Positions 19,174 through 27,512 of a DNA stretch of 64,000 nucleotides are shown here, piece by piece. Location of the stretch: contig CP102611.1 of NCBI GenBank assembly GCA_041874755.1, positions 1 to 64,000 of the forward strand, written 5' to 3'. Source of the stretch: Chitinibacter sp. SCUT-21 (GTDB lineage Bacteria; Pseudomonadota; Gammaproteobacteria; Burkholderiales; Chitinibacteraceae). Within the stretch, counting starts at the first letter, position 1. Each line of letters starts with the position of its first letter. The position numbers and the translations under genes are program-made. The notes under the pieces are model-generated. The model had not been told where the DNA came from and made no database searches. It saw nothing but the letters and a program-made list of their open reading frames with translations.

Positions 19174-21051
19174 ATGAATTTCTCTACACTTTGCAAGGAA
19201 ATACCTTTGGTACGTTTTAATATCACCGCACTAACCCTGATTTCAACTGCTGTGTTGAGTGCTACAGCGCATGCATCTCCTGTTTGGCAGGAAGGCATTA
19301 GTTATACGGCTGGAAACTTAGTTACTTATAAAAATTCTGACTATAAGGCGCTTCAAAGCCACACTGCATATGTAGGTACTGGCTGGTATCCAGATAGCAC
19401 ACCCAGCTTGTGGATGTATGTAGGCCCAACTAGCACTGCGGTTGCAACAGCAACGCCAAGTGCTAAGCCTGTGGTTACCCCGACAGCAAATCCAACACCA
19501 ACTGCAACGGCCAAACCTAGCGCGACTCCTACGGCTAAACCGACTGCCAGCCCTACAGCAAAACCGACGGCATCGCCAACAGTTAAACCAAGTGTCACGC
19601 CTACGGTTAAACCGACAGCGACGCCAACAGCTAAACCAAGCGCAACACCTACGGCTATTCCGACAGCTACACCGACTGTGAAGCCAAGCGCAACGCCTAC
19701 AGCGAAACCAACAGCAGTTCCAACGGCGGTACCAACAGCAGCACCGACAGCAGCACCGACAGCAGCACCGACAGTAGTTCCTGCGCCGACTACTGCGCCA
19801 GTGGGAAATGGCAAGCAAGTGGGTACGTATTTTGCGCAATGGGGCGTATATGGTCGTGGTTACGAAGTCGCAGATATTGTGAGCAGTGGTTCAGCCGCGC
19901 AATTGACCTTCGTAAATTACGCCTTTGGCAATATCTACGCCCAAAATGGCGGTTATGAATGTGGCATCGTGAATAAAGCTGAAAATGGCGATGGCACTGG
20001 TGGCGATGCATGGGCTGACTTTGGTCGCACCCCTAACCGCCGTGTGGATGCAACCGATACCATCAAATGGGATGACAAGTTAGCTGGTAACTTCCGCGAA
20101 TTAAAGGCTTTGAAAGCAAAGTACCCTAATCTCAAAGTCTTTATTTCTCTAGGAGGCTGGTCATGGTCGAAGTATTTCTCGGCCGCGGCTTCGAGCGACG
20201 CGCTGCGTAAAAAGTTAGTGTCTTCGTGTATTGATCTGTATATCAAGGGTAATTTGCCGGTAATCGATGGCCGTGGTGGCGTTGGCGCTGCTGCAGGCGT
20301 GTTCGACGGGATTGATATCGATTGGGAATTCGTTGGCGTGCAAGGGATTGGCTACAACGTTGTCGACCCAGTGAACGATAAAGCTAACCACGTTGCGTTG
20401 ATGCAAGAATTCCGTCGTCAACTGAATGCCCTGACTGCAACAACCGGCAAATCGTATTTGCTCACTGAAGCGATTGGTGTCGGTTACGATAAAATTGCCG
20501 CAACAAATCCAGCGGAATACATCAAAACCTTGGATTGGTTAAACTTGATGAGCTATGACTACCAAGGCGCTTGGGATGCAACTGGCCCAACGGATCATCA
20601 GTCTAATTTGTACGATGATTCAGCCAGCCCACGTTATGGTAAAGCCGGTTATGTCAGCACCGATGGCGCAGTGAAAGCGTTGGCCAATGCGGGTGTGCCG
20701 AAAAATAAAATGGTCATGGGTATTCCATTTTATGGCCGTGGTTGGACCGGCGTAACCAACACCAATACAGGTTTGTACCAAGCTGCCAGCAAGGCTGCAC
20801 CTGGCACTTATGAGGCAGGGATTGAAGACTATAAGGTTCTGAAAGCACGTCCAGGTACTGTGTACTACCAAGGTGGCCAGTCTTATAAATTTGATGGCAG
20901 CACCTTCTGGAGCTACGACACACCGCAAACGATTGCGACTAAAGTGAAATACGTCAAAGACAATGGCATGGCCGGTTTGATGAGCTGGGAATTGAGTGGT
21001 GACACCTCCGATGGCGAATTGACTAAGGCGATGGGTCAAGTACGTCAATAA
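19174..21051 (+). CDS. Secreted GH18 chitinase with N-terminal chitin-binding module and Pro-Thr linker
   Basis: A 625-residue exported endo-type chitinase. A signal peptide ends at ATAHA (about residue 34). A CBM5/12-like chitin-binding module follows (about 36-86: WQEGISYTAGNLVTYKNSDYKA ending SLWMYVG). Then comes a Pro/Thr/Ala linker of some 115 residues made of KPTATPTA-like repeats (about 92-208). The GH18 barrel covers about 212-623, with the catalytic motif D378-G-I-D-I-D-W-E385, the MSYDYQGAWD motif and MGIPFYGRGW. The acid/base Glu is E385. Two starts are possible: ATG 19174, or TTG 19207 preceded by AAGGAA at 19195-19200, which gives a tighter signal peptide (MVRFNITALTL...). No activator gene is adjacent. 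This gene is a main reason to place the host among chitinolytic Neisseriales. Confidence 0.95.
   Translation: MNFSTLCKEIPLVRFNITALTLISTAVLSATAHASPVWQEGISYTAGNLVTYKNSDYKALQSHTAYVGTGWYPDSTPSLWMYVGPTSTAVATATPSAKPVVTPTANPTPTATAKPSATPTAKPTASPTAKPTASPTVKPSVTPTVKPTATPTAKPSATPTAIPTATPTVKPSATPTAKPTAVPTAVPTAAPTAAPTAAPTVVPAPTTAPVGNGKQVGTYFAQWGVYGRGYEVADIVSSGSAAQLTFVNYAFGNIYAQNGGYECGIVNKAENGDGTGGDAWADFGRTPNRRVDATDTIKWDDKLAGNFRELKALKAKYPNLKVFISLGGWSWSKYFSAAASSDALRKKLVSSCIDLYIKGNLPVIDGRGGVGAAAGVFDGIDIDWEFVGVQGIGYNVVDPVNDKANHVALMQEFRRQLNALTATTGKSYLLTEAIGVGYDKIAATNPAEYIKTLDWLNLMSYDYQGAWDATGPTDHQSNLYDDSASPRYGKAGYVSTDGAVKALANAGVPKNKMVMGIPFYGRGWTGVTNTNTGLYQAASKAAPGTYEAGIEDYKVLKARPGTVYYQGGQSYKFDGSTFWSYDTPQTIATKVKYVKDNGMAGLMSWELSGDTSDGELTKAMGQVRQ
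19490..19800 (+). repeat. Degenerate tandem repeats encoding the chitinase linker
   Basis: Units of 12-18 nt of the type CCNACNGCNAAACC recur throughout. Near 19738-19774 the 12-mer GCACCGACAGCA is tandemly repeated almost exactly. They encode the PT/PTA linker and could change copy number by slippage or unequal exchange without breaking the frame. Confidence 0.75.
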
Positions 21052-21074
21052 TGACAAGCAGTTAGTTAAACAAA

Positions 21075-21103
21075 AGCCCTCCGAGATTCGGAGGGCTTTT
21101 TTA
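21075..21103. terminator. Bidirectional terminator between chitinase and pyrD
   Basis: AGCCCTCCGA (21075-21084) and TCGGAGGGCT (21088-21097) form a ten-base-pair stem with a three-base loop. There are T residues on the right and A residues on the left, fitting the convergent genes. Confidence 0.88.
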
Positions 21104-21120
21104 TTTGCGGTAGATTTTGC

Positions 21121-22068
21121 TTAAGCGATGGTTTTAAGCTTGCCGCGGAAATCGGCAATGGTTTTATAACCTTTGTCATCCATAATTGCCGCCAACTCAT
21201 CGAGCACACGCTGGAAGATGCCTGGGCCTTCTTCATAGAGACTCGTACCGATCTGCACTAGCGTTGCACCTGCCAGCAAATGCAAAAAGGCTTCTGTGCC
21301 TGATTTGACGCCACCGCAACCGATGATCGTTTTATTCGGGCAGCGACGATAAAACGCATTCACATTCGCCAGCGCTGTTGGCAGCACATAATCGCCACCT
21401 AAACCACCAAAGCCGTCTTTCGGTTTAATTAGCGTGGTTTCGCTGTCGATATCAATCACCAAGGCGTTGCCAATCGAATTGATGCAGGTGATAAAGGCCA
21501 CCAATGGATAGCGATTCAAAATTTCTGCCGCTTCATCAAAATGCGCCATATCGAAATACGGTGGCAATTTGACGCCAAACGGGCGCTGATAGCCTGATGA
21601 TACTTCGGCAAGTAGCGTATCCATCGCGTCAAAATCGTAACCAATTTGCGATTTTCCTGGTACGTTCGGGCACGATAAATTCAATTCCAGAATCGCTGGC
21701 GTCACTGCGTCTTTCAGGCTGTCGACCATCGTGAGGTTGTCGTCTAGCGTTAAGCCTGAAAGCGACATAAAGAGTGGTTTTTGCTCGTGATCGTGGCGCT
21801 GTGCGTAGCGCAAATAATAGGCAAATCCTTCATTGGGCAGACCCATCGAATTAATGCTGCCAAAGGTGTGTGCACCATTAATGACACGATAGCGCGGCTC
21901 AGGATTGCCATCGCGCGGATGCAAGGTGCAGCTTTTGCTAACCATTGCTCCAGCGGCGGATTCGGCGAGTGCTTCGAGCTGCGAGGCCACGTTGCACCAA
22001 ACGCCGGATGCATTCATCAACGGGTTTTTTACCGGTAGCTCTAGAAATTGTGTGGTCAAATCCGCCAT
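21121..22068 (-). CDS. pyrD: Dihydroorotate dehydrogenase, class 1A-like
   Basis: A 315-residue flavoprotein oxidising dihydroorotate to orotate in pyrimidine synthesis. Features are LMNASGVWC near the start, SKSCTLHPRDGNPEPRY, INSMGLPNEGFAYYL, and the catalytic-Cys loop LNLSCPNVPGKSQIGYDFD. Cys as the catalytic base, the soluble N-terminus and the VPGK motif are class 1A (homodimeric, fumarate-linked, as in Lactococcus PyrDA), not the membrane-bound Ser-type class 2 usual in proteobacteria. GG...AGG (22075-22080, minus) precedes the ATG. It is transcribed divergently from thiM. Confidence 0.92.
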   Translation of the reverse strand: MADLTTQFLELPVKNPLMNASGVWCNVASQLEALAESAAGAMVSKSCTLHPRDGNPEPRYRVINGAHTFGSINSMGLPNEGFAYYLRYAQRHDHEQKPLFMSLSGLTLDDNLTMVDSLKDAVTPAILELNLSCPNVPGKSQIGYDFDAMDTLLAEVSSGYQRPFGVKLPPYFDMAHFDEAAEILNRYPLVAFITCINSIGNALVIDIDSETTLIKPKDGFGGLGGDYVLPTALANVNAFYRRCPNKTIIGCGGVKSGTEAFLHLLAGATLVQIGTSLYEEGPGIFQRVLDELAAIMDDKGYKTIADFRGKLKTIA

Positions 22069-22291
22069 GACCTTCTCCTTTAATCATCATTGACATTGAT
22101 TGTAGGGAATCGTGACCCAATGCAATGTGAGTCATGTCAAACAATTGGGCATTAGACACAAAAGACACAGGATTCAGATCAAACCCAATCCTTTTTGGCG
22201 CGTTACAATAGCTTCATCATATCTAGCTGGCTTTGAAGATCTTTGCGCTATATCAGGCAAAGCGCACTCTGGCCGCTCCTATAGGAAATCG

Positions 22292-23119
22292 ATGATGTCC
22301 AATCCAATTCCCCAGTTACCCTTTACGCTGCTTGCTGATGAGCTAGAGCGCGTTCGCATCAATACCCCACTGGTGCATGTGCTGACCAATGAAGTAGTGC
22401 AATGTTTTACGGCCAATACCCTATTGGCGATTGGTGCTTCGCCGGCGATGGTGGTTGCGCGCGAAGAAGTGGGCGAATTTGCCGCTCTGGCCGATGCATT
22501 GCTGATTAATGTGGGCACTTTGCATCAGGAACGCTTGGAAGCGATGTGCCTAGCGATTGAATCGGCCAATACCGCAGGCACACCTTGGGTGTTCGATCCG
22601 GTGGCGGTGGGTGTATTGGCGTATCGCACCGAGGCGGCCAAAAATATGGTGGCGATGAAGCCCGCAGCAATTCGCGGCAATGGCTCAGAAATTATCGCCT
22701 TGGCTGCGGCTTTGGGGCTAACGGACAACACCAGCATGGGTAAAGGCGTGGATAGTACGGCTTCATCCAATACTGCCTTGCTCGCGGCGCAAAAACTTGC
22801 ACAACACAGCGGCGCGATTGTCGCGGTGACGGGAGCGAGTGATTTTATTACCGATGGCGCTGCGACATGGGAAGTCGAGTTGGGGCACCCGATCATGACC
22901 AAAGTTGTTGGCACTGGTTGCTCCTTGTCTGCCGTCGTGGCGGCCTTTTTGGCCGATGCGCCGAACCGTCTGAATGCCGTTGCTGCGGCGTGTGCGCTGA
23001 TGGCCTTGGCGGGCGAGCGCGCGGTTGAATGCGCTGATGGCCCCGGCACATTTGTAGCGCCGTTTTTAGATGCGCTGCATATTATTCACCCCAATCAACT
23101 TAGGCAGGTGAGCGCATGA
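22292..23119 (+). CDS. thiM: Hydroxyethylthiazole kinase ThiM
   Basis: A 275-residue ribokinase-like enzyme that phosphorylates 4-methyl-5-(2-hydroxyethyl)thiazole for thiamine salvage. Clear features are TPLVHVLTNEVVQCFTANTLLAIGASPAMV at the N-terminus, WVFDPVAVG, RGNGSEI and the anion-hole and catalytic region TKVVGTGCSLSAVVAAFLA. The start is ATG 22292 or ATG 22295 with AGGA at 22283-22286; the frame is open further upstream to 22112 but has no ribosome site there. It overlaps thiE by 4 nt (ATGA). I found no TPP riboswitch in the 220-nt divergent spacer. Confidence 0.95.
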   Translation: MMSNPIPQLPFTLLADELERVRINTPLVHVLTNEVVQCFTANTLLAIGASPAMVVAREEVGEFAALADALLINVGTLHQERLEAMCLAIESANTAGTPWVFDPVAVGVLAYRTEAAKNMVAMKPAAIRGNGSEIIALAAALGLTDNTSMGKGVDSTASSNTALLAAQKLAQHSGAIVAVTGASDFITDGAATWEVELGHPIMTKVVGTGCSLSAVVAAFLADAPNRLNAVAAACALMALAGERAVECADGPGTFVAPFLDALHIIHPNQLRQVSA

Positions 23120-23775
23120 GCCGTAATCTTATTGATGTGAACCTGTATTTAGTGCTCGACCCCGAGTTATGTGGCGGCATTGACGGTATGGTGCAAACCG
23201 CAGTTACCGCCGCCAGCCATGGCGCCACCGTAGTGCAATTGCGTGCGCCAAAGTGGAAAAAGCGCCAGTGGCTTGAGTGCGCGCAGCAATTAAAAGCGGC
23301 GCTTGCGCCATTGAATGTTCCGCTCATTATTAACGATCACGTCGATATTGCGTTGGCGGTTGACGCCGATGGCGTGCACGTTGGCCAAGCCGATTTGCCG
23401 GTGCAAACAGTACGCGCTTTGCTCGGGCCGAAAAAAATAGTCGGCCTGTCGACTAATAATCTGGCGAATGTGCAGCAATTGCTCACGCCAGAGATTTTGC
23501 AATGCATCGATTACATCGGCGTTGGCCCCGTTTACCCGACCACCACCAAGCTCGATGCCTCGCCCGTATTATCCAACGATGAAATGCGCGCGATGTTTGC
23601 CGCGACCGGCGATTTACCCGCAGTGGCGATTGGCGGGATCAAGCAGGGTAGCGCAGCATCGATGATTGCCGCGGGCGCGAATGGCGTTGCTGTGGTATCG
23701 GCCATTTGTGGCCAAGCTGATGTTGCCATCGCAACCCAAGCCTTGCTGGCTGAAATTCACCACGCGCGAGCATAA
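23116..23775 (+). CDS. thiE: Thiamine-phosphate synthase ThiE
   Basis: A 219-residue TIM-barrel enzyme joining HMP-pyrophosphate and thiazole phosphate to thiamine monophosphate. Signatures are VVQLRAPKW (normally QLR-K), LIINDHVDIALAVDADGVHVGQADLP, the GLSTNN segment (usually GxSTH), DYIGVGPVYPTTTK and AIGGI...GVAVVSAI. It is coupled to thiM upstream (ATGA) and lies 10 nt before thiD. Together the three genes make thiamine phosphate from imported thiazole and HMP. Confidence 0.95.
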   Translation: MSRNLIDVNLYLVLDPELCGGIDGMVQTAVTAASHGATVVQLRAPKWKKRQWLECAQQLKAALAPLNVPLIINDHVDIALAVDADGVHVGQADLPVQTVRALLGPKKIVGLSTNNLANVQQLLTPEILQCIDYIGVGPVYPTTTKLDASPVLSNDEMRAMFAATGDLPAVAIGGIKQGSAASMIAAGANGVAVVSAICGQADVAIATQALLAEIHHARA

Positions 23776-23785
23776 GGACAAAACC

Positions 23786-24607
23786 ATGACGACAGAGCAA
23801 ATGATCTGCCACGCATTAACGATTGCTGGCTCGGATTCGGGCGGTGGCGCAGGGATTCAGGCGGATTTAAAAAGCTTTTCTGCCTTGGGTGCGTATGGCA
23901 TGAGCGTGATCACCGCGCTCACCGCGCAAAATACGCAAGGCGTGCAGGCGGTATATCCGGTGCCGCCCGAATTTATTGCCGCGCAATGCGATGCGGTATT
24001 TAGCGATATACGGGTCGATGCGGTCAAAATGGGCATGCTGGCCAATGCCGAAATCATTCACGCCGTTGCGGCGAGTTTAAAAAAATACCAGCCTAGGTAT
24101 GTCGTGCTAGATACCGTCATGATTGCCAAAGGAGGGCATGCCCTGCTAGACCCTGCTGCGGTGAATGCGCTGCGTACGCAATTATTGCCGATTGCCAGCT
24201 TGATTACGCCCAATCTGCCCGAAGCGGCGGCCTTGCTCAATTGCGCCGAGGCAAAGAGTGAAGACGAAATGCGCGAACAGGGCCGAGCTTTGCTGCAAGC
24301 CGGCGCGCAAGCGGTGCTGATGAAAGGCGGGCATTTGCATCAAAATGGTGGCGAGCCTTGCCCCGATTGGCTGATTACCCGCGAGGCAGAAATTAACTTC
24401 CCAGCCTTGCGCATCGCCACGCGTCACACGCATGGTACGGGATGTACTTTGTCGGCGGCGATCACGGCGCTGCGGCCGCAACGCGATTCGTGGGAGGACA
24501 CGGTGCGCGATGCCAAAGCATGGCTGCTGCAAGCGATAGCGAATGCTGAAAAATTGCATGTCGGCCGTGGCATTGGCCCAGTGCATCATTTTCATGCTTG
24601 GTGGTAA
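23786..24607 (+). CDS. thiD: Hydroxymethylpyrimidine/phosphomethylpyrimidine kinase ThiD
   Basis: A 273-residue ribokinase-fold kinase making HMP-pyrophosphate. Features are ALTIAGSDSGGGAGIQADLKSF at the start, YGMSVITALTAQNTQGV, VLDTVMIAKGGHALL, LITPNLPEAAALL, MKGGH and the catalytic HTHGTGCTLSAAI. ATG 23786 follows AAGGA at 23774-23778; the frame is open upstream inside thiE but that is not a real start. It is the last gene of thiM-thiE-thiD and is followed by a perfect hairpin at 24616. Confidence 0.95.
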   Translation: MTTEQMICHALTIAGSDSGGGAGIQADLKSFSALGAYGMSVITALTAQNTQGVQAVYPVPPEFIAAQCDAVFSDIRVDAVKMGMLANAEIIHAVAASLKKYQPRYVVLDTVMIAKGGHALLDPAAVNALRTQLLPIASLITPNLPEAAALLNCAEAKSEDEMREQGRALLQAGAQAVLMKGGHLHQNGGEPCPDWLITREAEINFPALRIATRHTHGTGCTLSAAITALRPQRDSWEDTVRDAKAWLLQAIANAEKLHVGRGIGPVHHFHAWW

Positions 24608-24615
24608 GAGGCAGT

Positions 24616-24639
24616 TTGGCGCGAGGCTACTCGCGCCAA
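24616..24639. terminator. Perfect 10-bp hairpin between convergent thiD and ppk2
   Basis: TTGGCGCGAG (24616-24625) pairs with CTCGCGCCAA (24630-24639) around GCTA. There is no strong T run on either side, so it may be a Rho-assisted bidirectional terminator or a 3'-end stabiliser. Confidence 0.6.
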
Positions 24640-24659
24640 GGCTTACCTAAAGGGCGAAA

Positions 24660-25451
24660 TTAATACTTGGCCGCGACGATGCGAAGTGGATGCTCGCTAG
24701 GCTTGCTTTCCTTGATTTTGCGTTTGGGAAATTTTACTTTTTCCAGCGGCAAATCTTCATAAGGCACGTGTTCAAGGATGTGGCTAAGCACATTGAGGCG
24801 TACCCGTTTTTTGTCTTCTGAATGCGCAACATACCATGGTGCAAAATCAGTATCGGTGTACTTGAACATATCATCGCGCGCTTCGGTGTATTCGTTCCAG
24901 CGGGTAAATGATTTGATGTCCATCGGCGAGAGTTTCCACGTTTTGCGGCCATCGTCGATGCGATCGCGCAAGCGGCGTTCCTGCTCTTCGGGCGTTACTT
25001 CCAGCCAGTATTTGAGCAAGATAATGCCCGAATCAATCATTGCTTTTTCAAACAGCGGCGCGCCTTCTAAAAAGGATTGTGTCTGCTCTGGTGTGCAAAA
25101 ACCCATCACGCGCTCAACGCCGGCGCGGTTGTACCAGCTACGATCGAAAATCACCACCTCACCCGCTGCAGGAAAGTGCTGTACATAGCGCTGAAGATAC
25201 ATCTGGCTTTTTTCTCGCTCGTTCGGTGCAGGCAACGCAACGACGCGAAACACGCGAGGGCTGACGCGCTCGGTCAGTGCTTTAATCGTACCGCCTTTGC
25301 CAGCACCATCACGCCCCTCGAAGACGATACACACTTTTAAGCCTTTCGCTTGCACCCAGCGCTGCAGTTTCACCAGCTCTTCATGGAGTTTTTTAAGCTC
25401 TTTTTGGTAGCGTTTTTCACCCAATGTTTCCTGTTCTTGCTGTTTTTTCAT
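24660..25451 (-). CDS. ppk2: Polyphosphate kinase 2 family protein
   Basis: A 263-residue PPK2 class I-type enzyme transferring phosphate between polyphosphate and nucleotides. The P-loop is FEGRDGAGKGGTIKAL (about residues 43-58), the Walker B region is EVVIFDRSWYNRAGVERVMGFC, and the lid-side EVTPEEQERRLRDRIDDGRKTWKLSPMD and FAPWYVAHSEDKKRVRLNVL follow. A basic N-terminal coil (KKQQEQETLGEKRYQKELKKL) precedes the kinase fold. It is monocistronic and convergent with thiD. Whether it prefers GDP or ADP cannot be told here. Confidence 0.92.
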   Translation of the reverse strand: MKKQQEQETLGEKRYQKELKKLHEELVKLQRWVQAKGLKVCIVFEGRDGAGKGGTIKALTERVSPRVFRVVALPAPNEREKSQMYLQRYVQHFPAAGEVVIFDRSWYNRAGVERVMGFCTPEQTQSFLEGAPLFEKAMIDSGIILLKYWLEVTPEEQERRLRDRIDDGRKTWKLSPMDIKSFTRWNEYTEARDDMFKYTDTDFAPWYVAHSEDKKRVRLNVLSHILEHVPYEDLPLEKVKFPKRKIKESKPSEHPLRIVAAKY

Positions 25452-25595
25452 TTCGTGTTCCCGTGTTGTCTTTCTGTGATATCAACTTTACCGTCATTTA
25501 ATGGAAATACAAATACCGTATTTGTCTATAATTTTGCTTTTTGTGTAAGAAATTTGGCGATCTGGCTTTGAGCTGCGAGAAAAGGACGATTCACG

Positions 25596-26294
25596 ATGGC
25601 GATTACTGTGTACGGATTTGGGCCAGGCTATGGTTTGCCTGATATTAGCCCCTTTGTGTTGAAGACCATGGTCTTGTTGAAAATGGCCAATTTACCGTAT
25701 GAAGTGAATGTCAAAGGCTATGGCAATGCGCCCAAAGCCAAGCTGCCGTATCTAAATGATGATGGGCAAATCATCGCGGACTCGACCTTTATTTACTGGC
25801 ATTTAGAGCATAAGTATCAGCTGGATTTAAATGCGTGGCTAAGCGAAGCTGAGCAAGCGGTGGCGTGGGCGTTTGAAAAAATGCTGGAAGAGCATTTGTA
25901 CTGGACCGTGTTGTACGAGCGCTGGGTTAAGGAGCGTAATTTCAAATTGGGGCCTTATCGTTATTTTCGATTTTTGCCATGGCCGTTGCGCGATATCGTG
26001 CCGAAAATGGTACGGCGAAAATTAAAGAAAAGCCTTATCGCACAAGGCATAGGCAGACATAACGAGGCTGATATTTTGCGCCTGGCCAAAAAAGACTTGG
26101 ATGCGATTGATGATTTTCTGGCCGATAAGCGCTATTTAATGGGCGATCGCATCTGCGCAAGTGATGCGACTGTCTACGCTTTTTGCCAAAGTGCTTTGTG
26201 CGAGCTATTCAGTGGCGAGCTACAACAATACGCTGCGAGCAAACAAAATATGGTGGCGTATGTGCAGCGCATGCAGCATGAATATGGCTTTTAG
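25596..26294 (+). CDS. Glutathione S-transferase family protein, FAXC/metaxin-like
   Basis: A 232-residue GST-fold protein. The N-terminal thioredoxin-like half has GFGPGYGLPDISPFVLKTMVLLKMANLPYEV and the cis-Pro region KAKLPYLNDDGQIIADSTFIYWHLE. The helical C-terminal half has GRHNEADILRLAKKDLDAIDDFLADKRYLMGDRICASDATVYAF. The GFGP start and the IxDSTFIYWHLE motif resemble the failed-axon-connections/GST_C_6 group rather than classical detoxifying GSTs. Substrate unknown. Its stop is immediately followed by GGCAATACCC, resembling one arm of the intergenic hairpin family. Confidence 0.82.
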   Translation: MAITVYGFGPGYGLPDISPFVLKTMVLLKMANLPYEVNVKGYGNAPKAKLPYLNDDGQIIADSTFIYWHLEHKYQLDLNAWLSEAEQAVAWAFEKMLEEHLYWTVLYERWVKERNFKLGPYRYFRFLPWPLRDIVPKMVRRKLKKSLIAQGIGRHNEADILRLAKKDLDAIDDFLADKRYLMGDRICASDATVYAFCQSALCELFSGELQQYAASKQNMVAYVQRMQHEYGF

Positions 26295-26303
26295 GGCAAT
26301 ACC

Positions 26304-27215
26304 CTAGGCTTTTGGCGCTAAGCGCGGGCGCAACTGCTCCATAACAAAATCAATAAAGACTCGATACTTGCGCGGCATATTGGCGCGGTAGGGGTAAACC
26401 AAAAAAATCGGCGTTGGGTTGGCGTGCCATTGCGGCAAGATTGGCTGCAGTAGTCCCAGTTTGCAATACGTTTCGCCAACAAACTGTGGTAATAGCGCAA
26501 TGCCATAGCCGGTAATGGCGCTGACCGCCAAGGTCGGGTTGGTGTCGCTACACAACACCGGATTGAGCGCGGCGCGGTATTCGTCTTGCCCATTCATCAT
26601 CAGCCATTGCCGTGAATGCTGGTAATCGTCATTAATCAGCGTGGCGTGCGCCAGTAAATCACTGGGGTGATTAATCGCGGGGCGGCCTGCTAAATAGCTA
26701 GGCGCAGCAAAGAGTTTATCGTGCGCAAAGCCCAGATCTTTCGCCACCAAGCGCTCATCGCCAACGCGGCCGACACGAATGCAAAAATCAACGCCGTCTG
26801 CGCCGGGTGAAATCAGGCGGTTGTTCGAATCGACACGAATGCGCAGCTGCGGATGCAGGCGCGCCAATTCGGCCATTAATGGGCCGACCGCATATTGCGA
26901 CAAAGACGGCGTGGTGCTGATCCACAACTCGCCTTCAATCTGCTGCTGCGTGTCTTCAATATCGAGTCGAACTTGGCCAAGCAATTCGCGCAAAGCCACC
27001 GCATGCGGCAGTAATTTTTGCCCCGCTTCGGTCAAAGTCATGCTGCGCGTGCTGCGCAACACCAGCACGGTGCCGAGTTCTTTTTCCAATTCACGAATCA
27101 ATTGGCTAATGTGGCTTTTGGCGCAACCCCGCTCGATCGCAGCTGCCGTAAAGCTACCAAGGCGTGAAAGTGATTCGAAAGCGAGTAGTGAATCAGGGTC
27201 TAGTATTGTTTTCAT
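26304..27215 (-). CDS. LysR-family transcriptional regulator
   Basis: A 303-residue LysR-type regulator. The winged helix-turn-helix is at about 7-65 (LLAFESLSRLGSFTAAAIERGCAKSHISQLIRELEKELGTVLVLRSTRSMTLT in outline) and the periplasmic-binding-protein-like effector domain at about 90-295. It is of the CrgA/AaeR-like subgroup. ATG 27215 (MKTILDPDS) is preferred over an in-frame start at 27266 because it matches the family's N-terminal length. It lies back-to-back with the small protein gene at 27313, a possible target. Confidence 0.9.
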   Translation of the reverse strand: MKTILDPDSLLAFESLSRLGSFTAAAIERGCAKSHISQLIRELEKELGTVLVLRSTRSMTLTEAGQKLLPHAVALRELLGQVRLDIEDTQQQIEGELWISTTPSLSQYAVGPLMAELARLHPQLRIRVDSNNRLISPGADGVDFCIRVGRVGDERLVAKDLGFAHDKLFAAPSYLAGRPAINHPSDLLAHATLINDDYQHSRQWLMMNGQDEYRAALNPVLCSDTNPTLAVSAITGYGIALLPQFVGETYCKLGLLQPILPQWHANPTPIFLVYPYRANMPRKYRVFIDFVMEQLRPRLAPKA

Positions 27216-27312
27216 GGCAGAACAGTGTATTCCATAAATCGCGCTTATCGGCAGATGCGCACCCATCTATCATAACAACATCTAAACATTTGAGAACAAA
27301 GAGGCAAACAAA

Positions 27313-27498
27313 ATGCGCCGATTTCTGACTAAGATTTACTCATTCTTACGAAGCGTGATTTCGGGTGTTCATTATGATGCATTCTCGCGTACACCGTTTT
27401 ATTTAACCAGCGAATGGGAAGTGCCACGCCGTTGTACGCCGATGTCGTGCGAAGAAGAAACGCTGGAGCAATTGCGCGATCGTTGGCGCTTTCATTAA
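27313..27498 (+). CDS. Small hypothetical protein (61 residues)
   Basis: A short ORF with a good start: GAGG at 27301-27304, then ATG at 8-nt spacing. The protein is basic and aromatic at the N-terminus (MRRFLTKIYSFLRSVISGVHYDAFSRTPFY) and acidic at the C-terminus, with no clear transmembrane span. It ends 14 nt before the transglutaminase-like gene, suggesting co-expression. No family recognised. Confidence 0.55.
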   Translation: MRRFLTKIYSFLRSVISGVHYDAFSRTPFYLTSEWEVPRRCTPMSCEEETLEQLRDRWRFH

Positions 27499-27512
27499 TT
27501 GGCTGAACCTGC

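Noticed and set aside
19353..19814. Gly/Val-rich open frame on the minus strand inside the chitinase
   Set aside because: It is the mirror of the repetitive Pro-Thr linker; low complexity explains the open frame.
22069..22291. Possible TPP riboswitch before thiM
   Set aside because: The conserved CTGAGA and ACCTGATC-type thi-box sequences are not present in the spacer on the plus strand; the small inverted repeats there are weak.
22112..22291. 60-residue N-terminal extension of ThiM
   Set aside because: No ribosome site, basic non-homologous sequence, and ATG 22292 has a clear AGGA.
26292..26303. Another GGTAT-family hairpin after the GST gene
   Set aside because: GGCAATACCC matches one arm of the family but there is no second arm.
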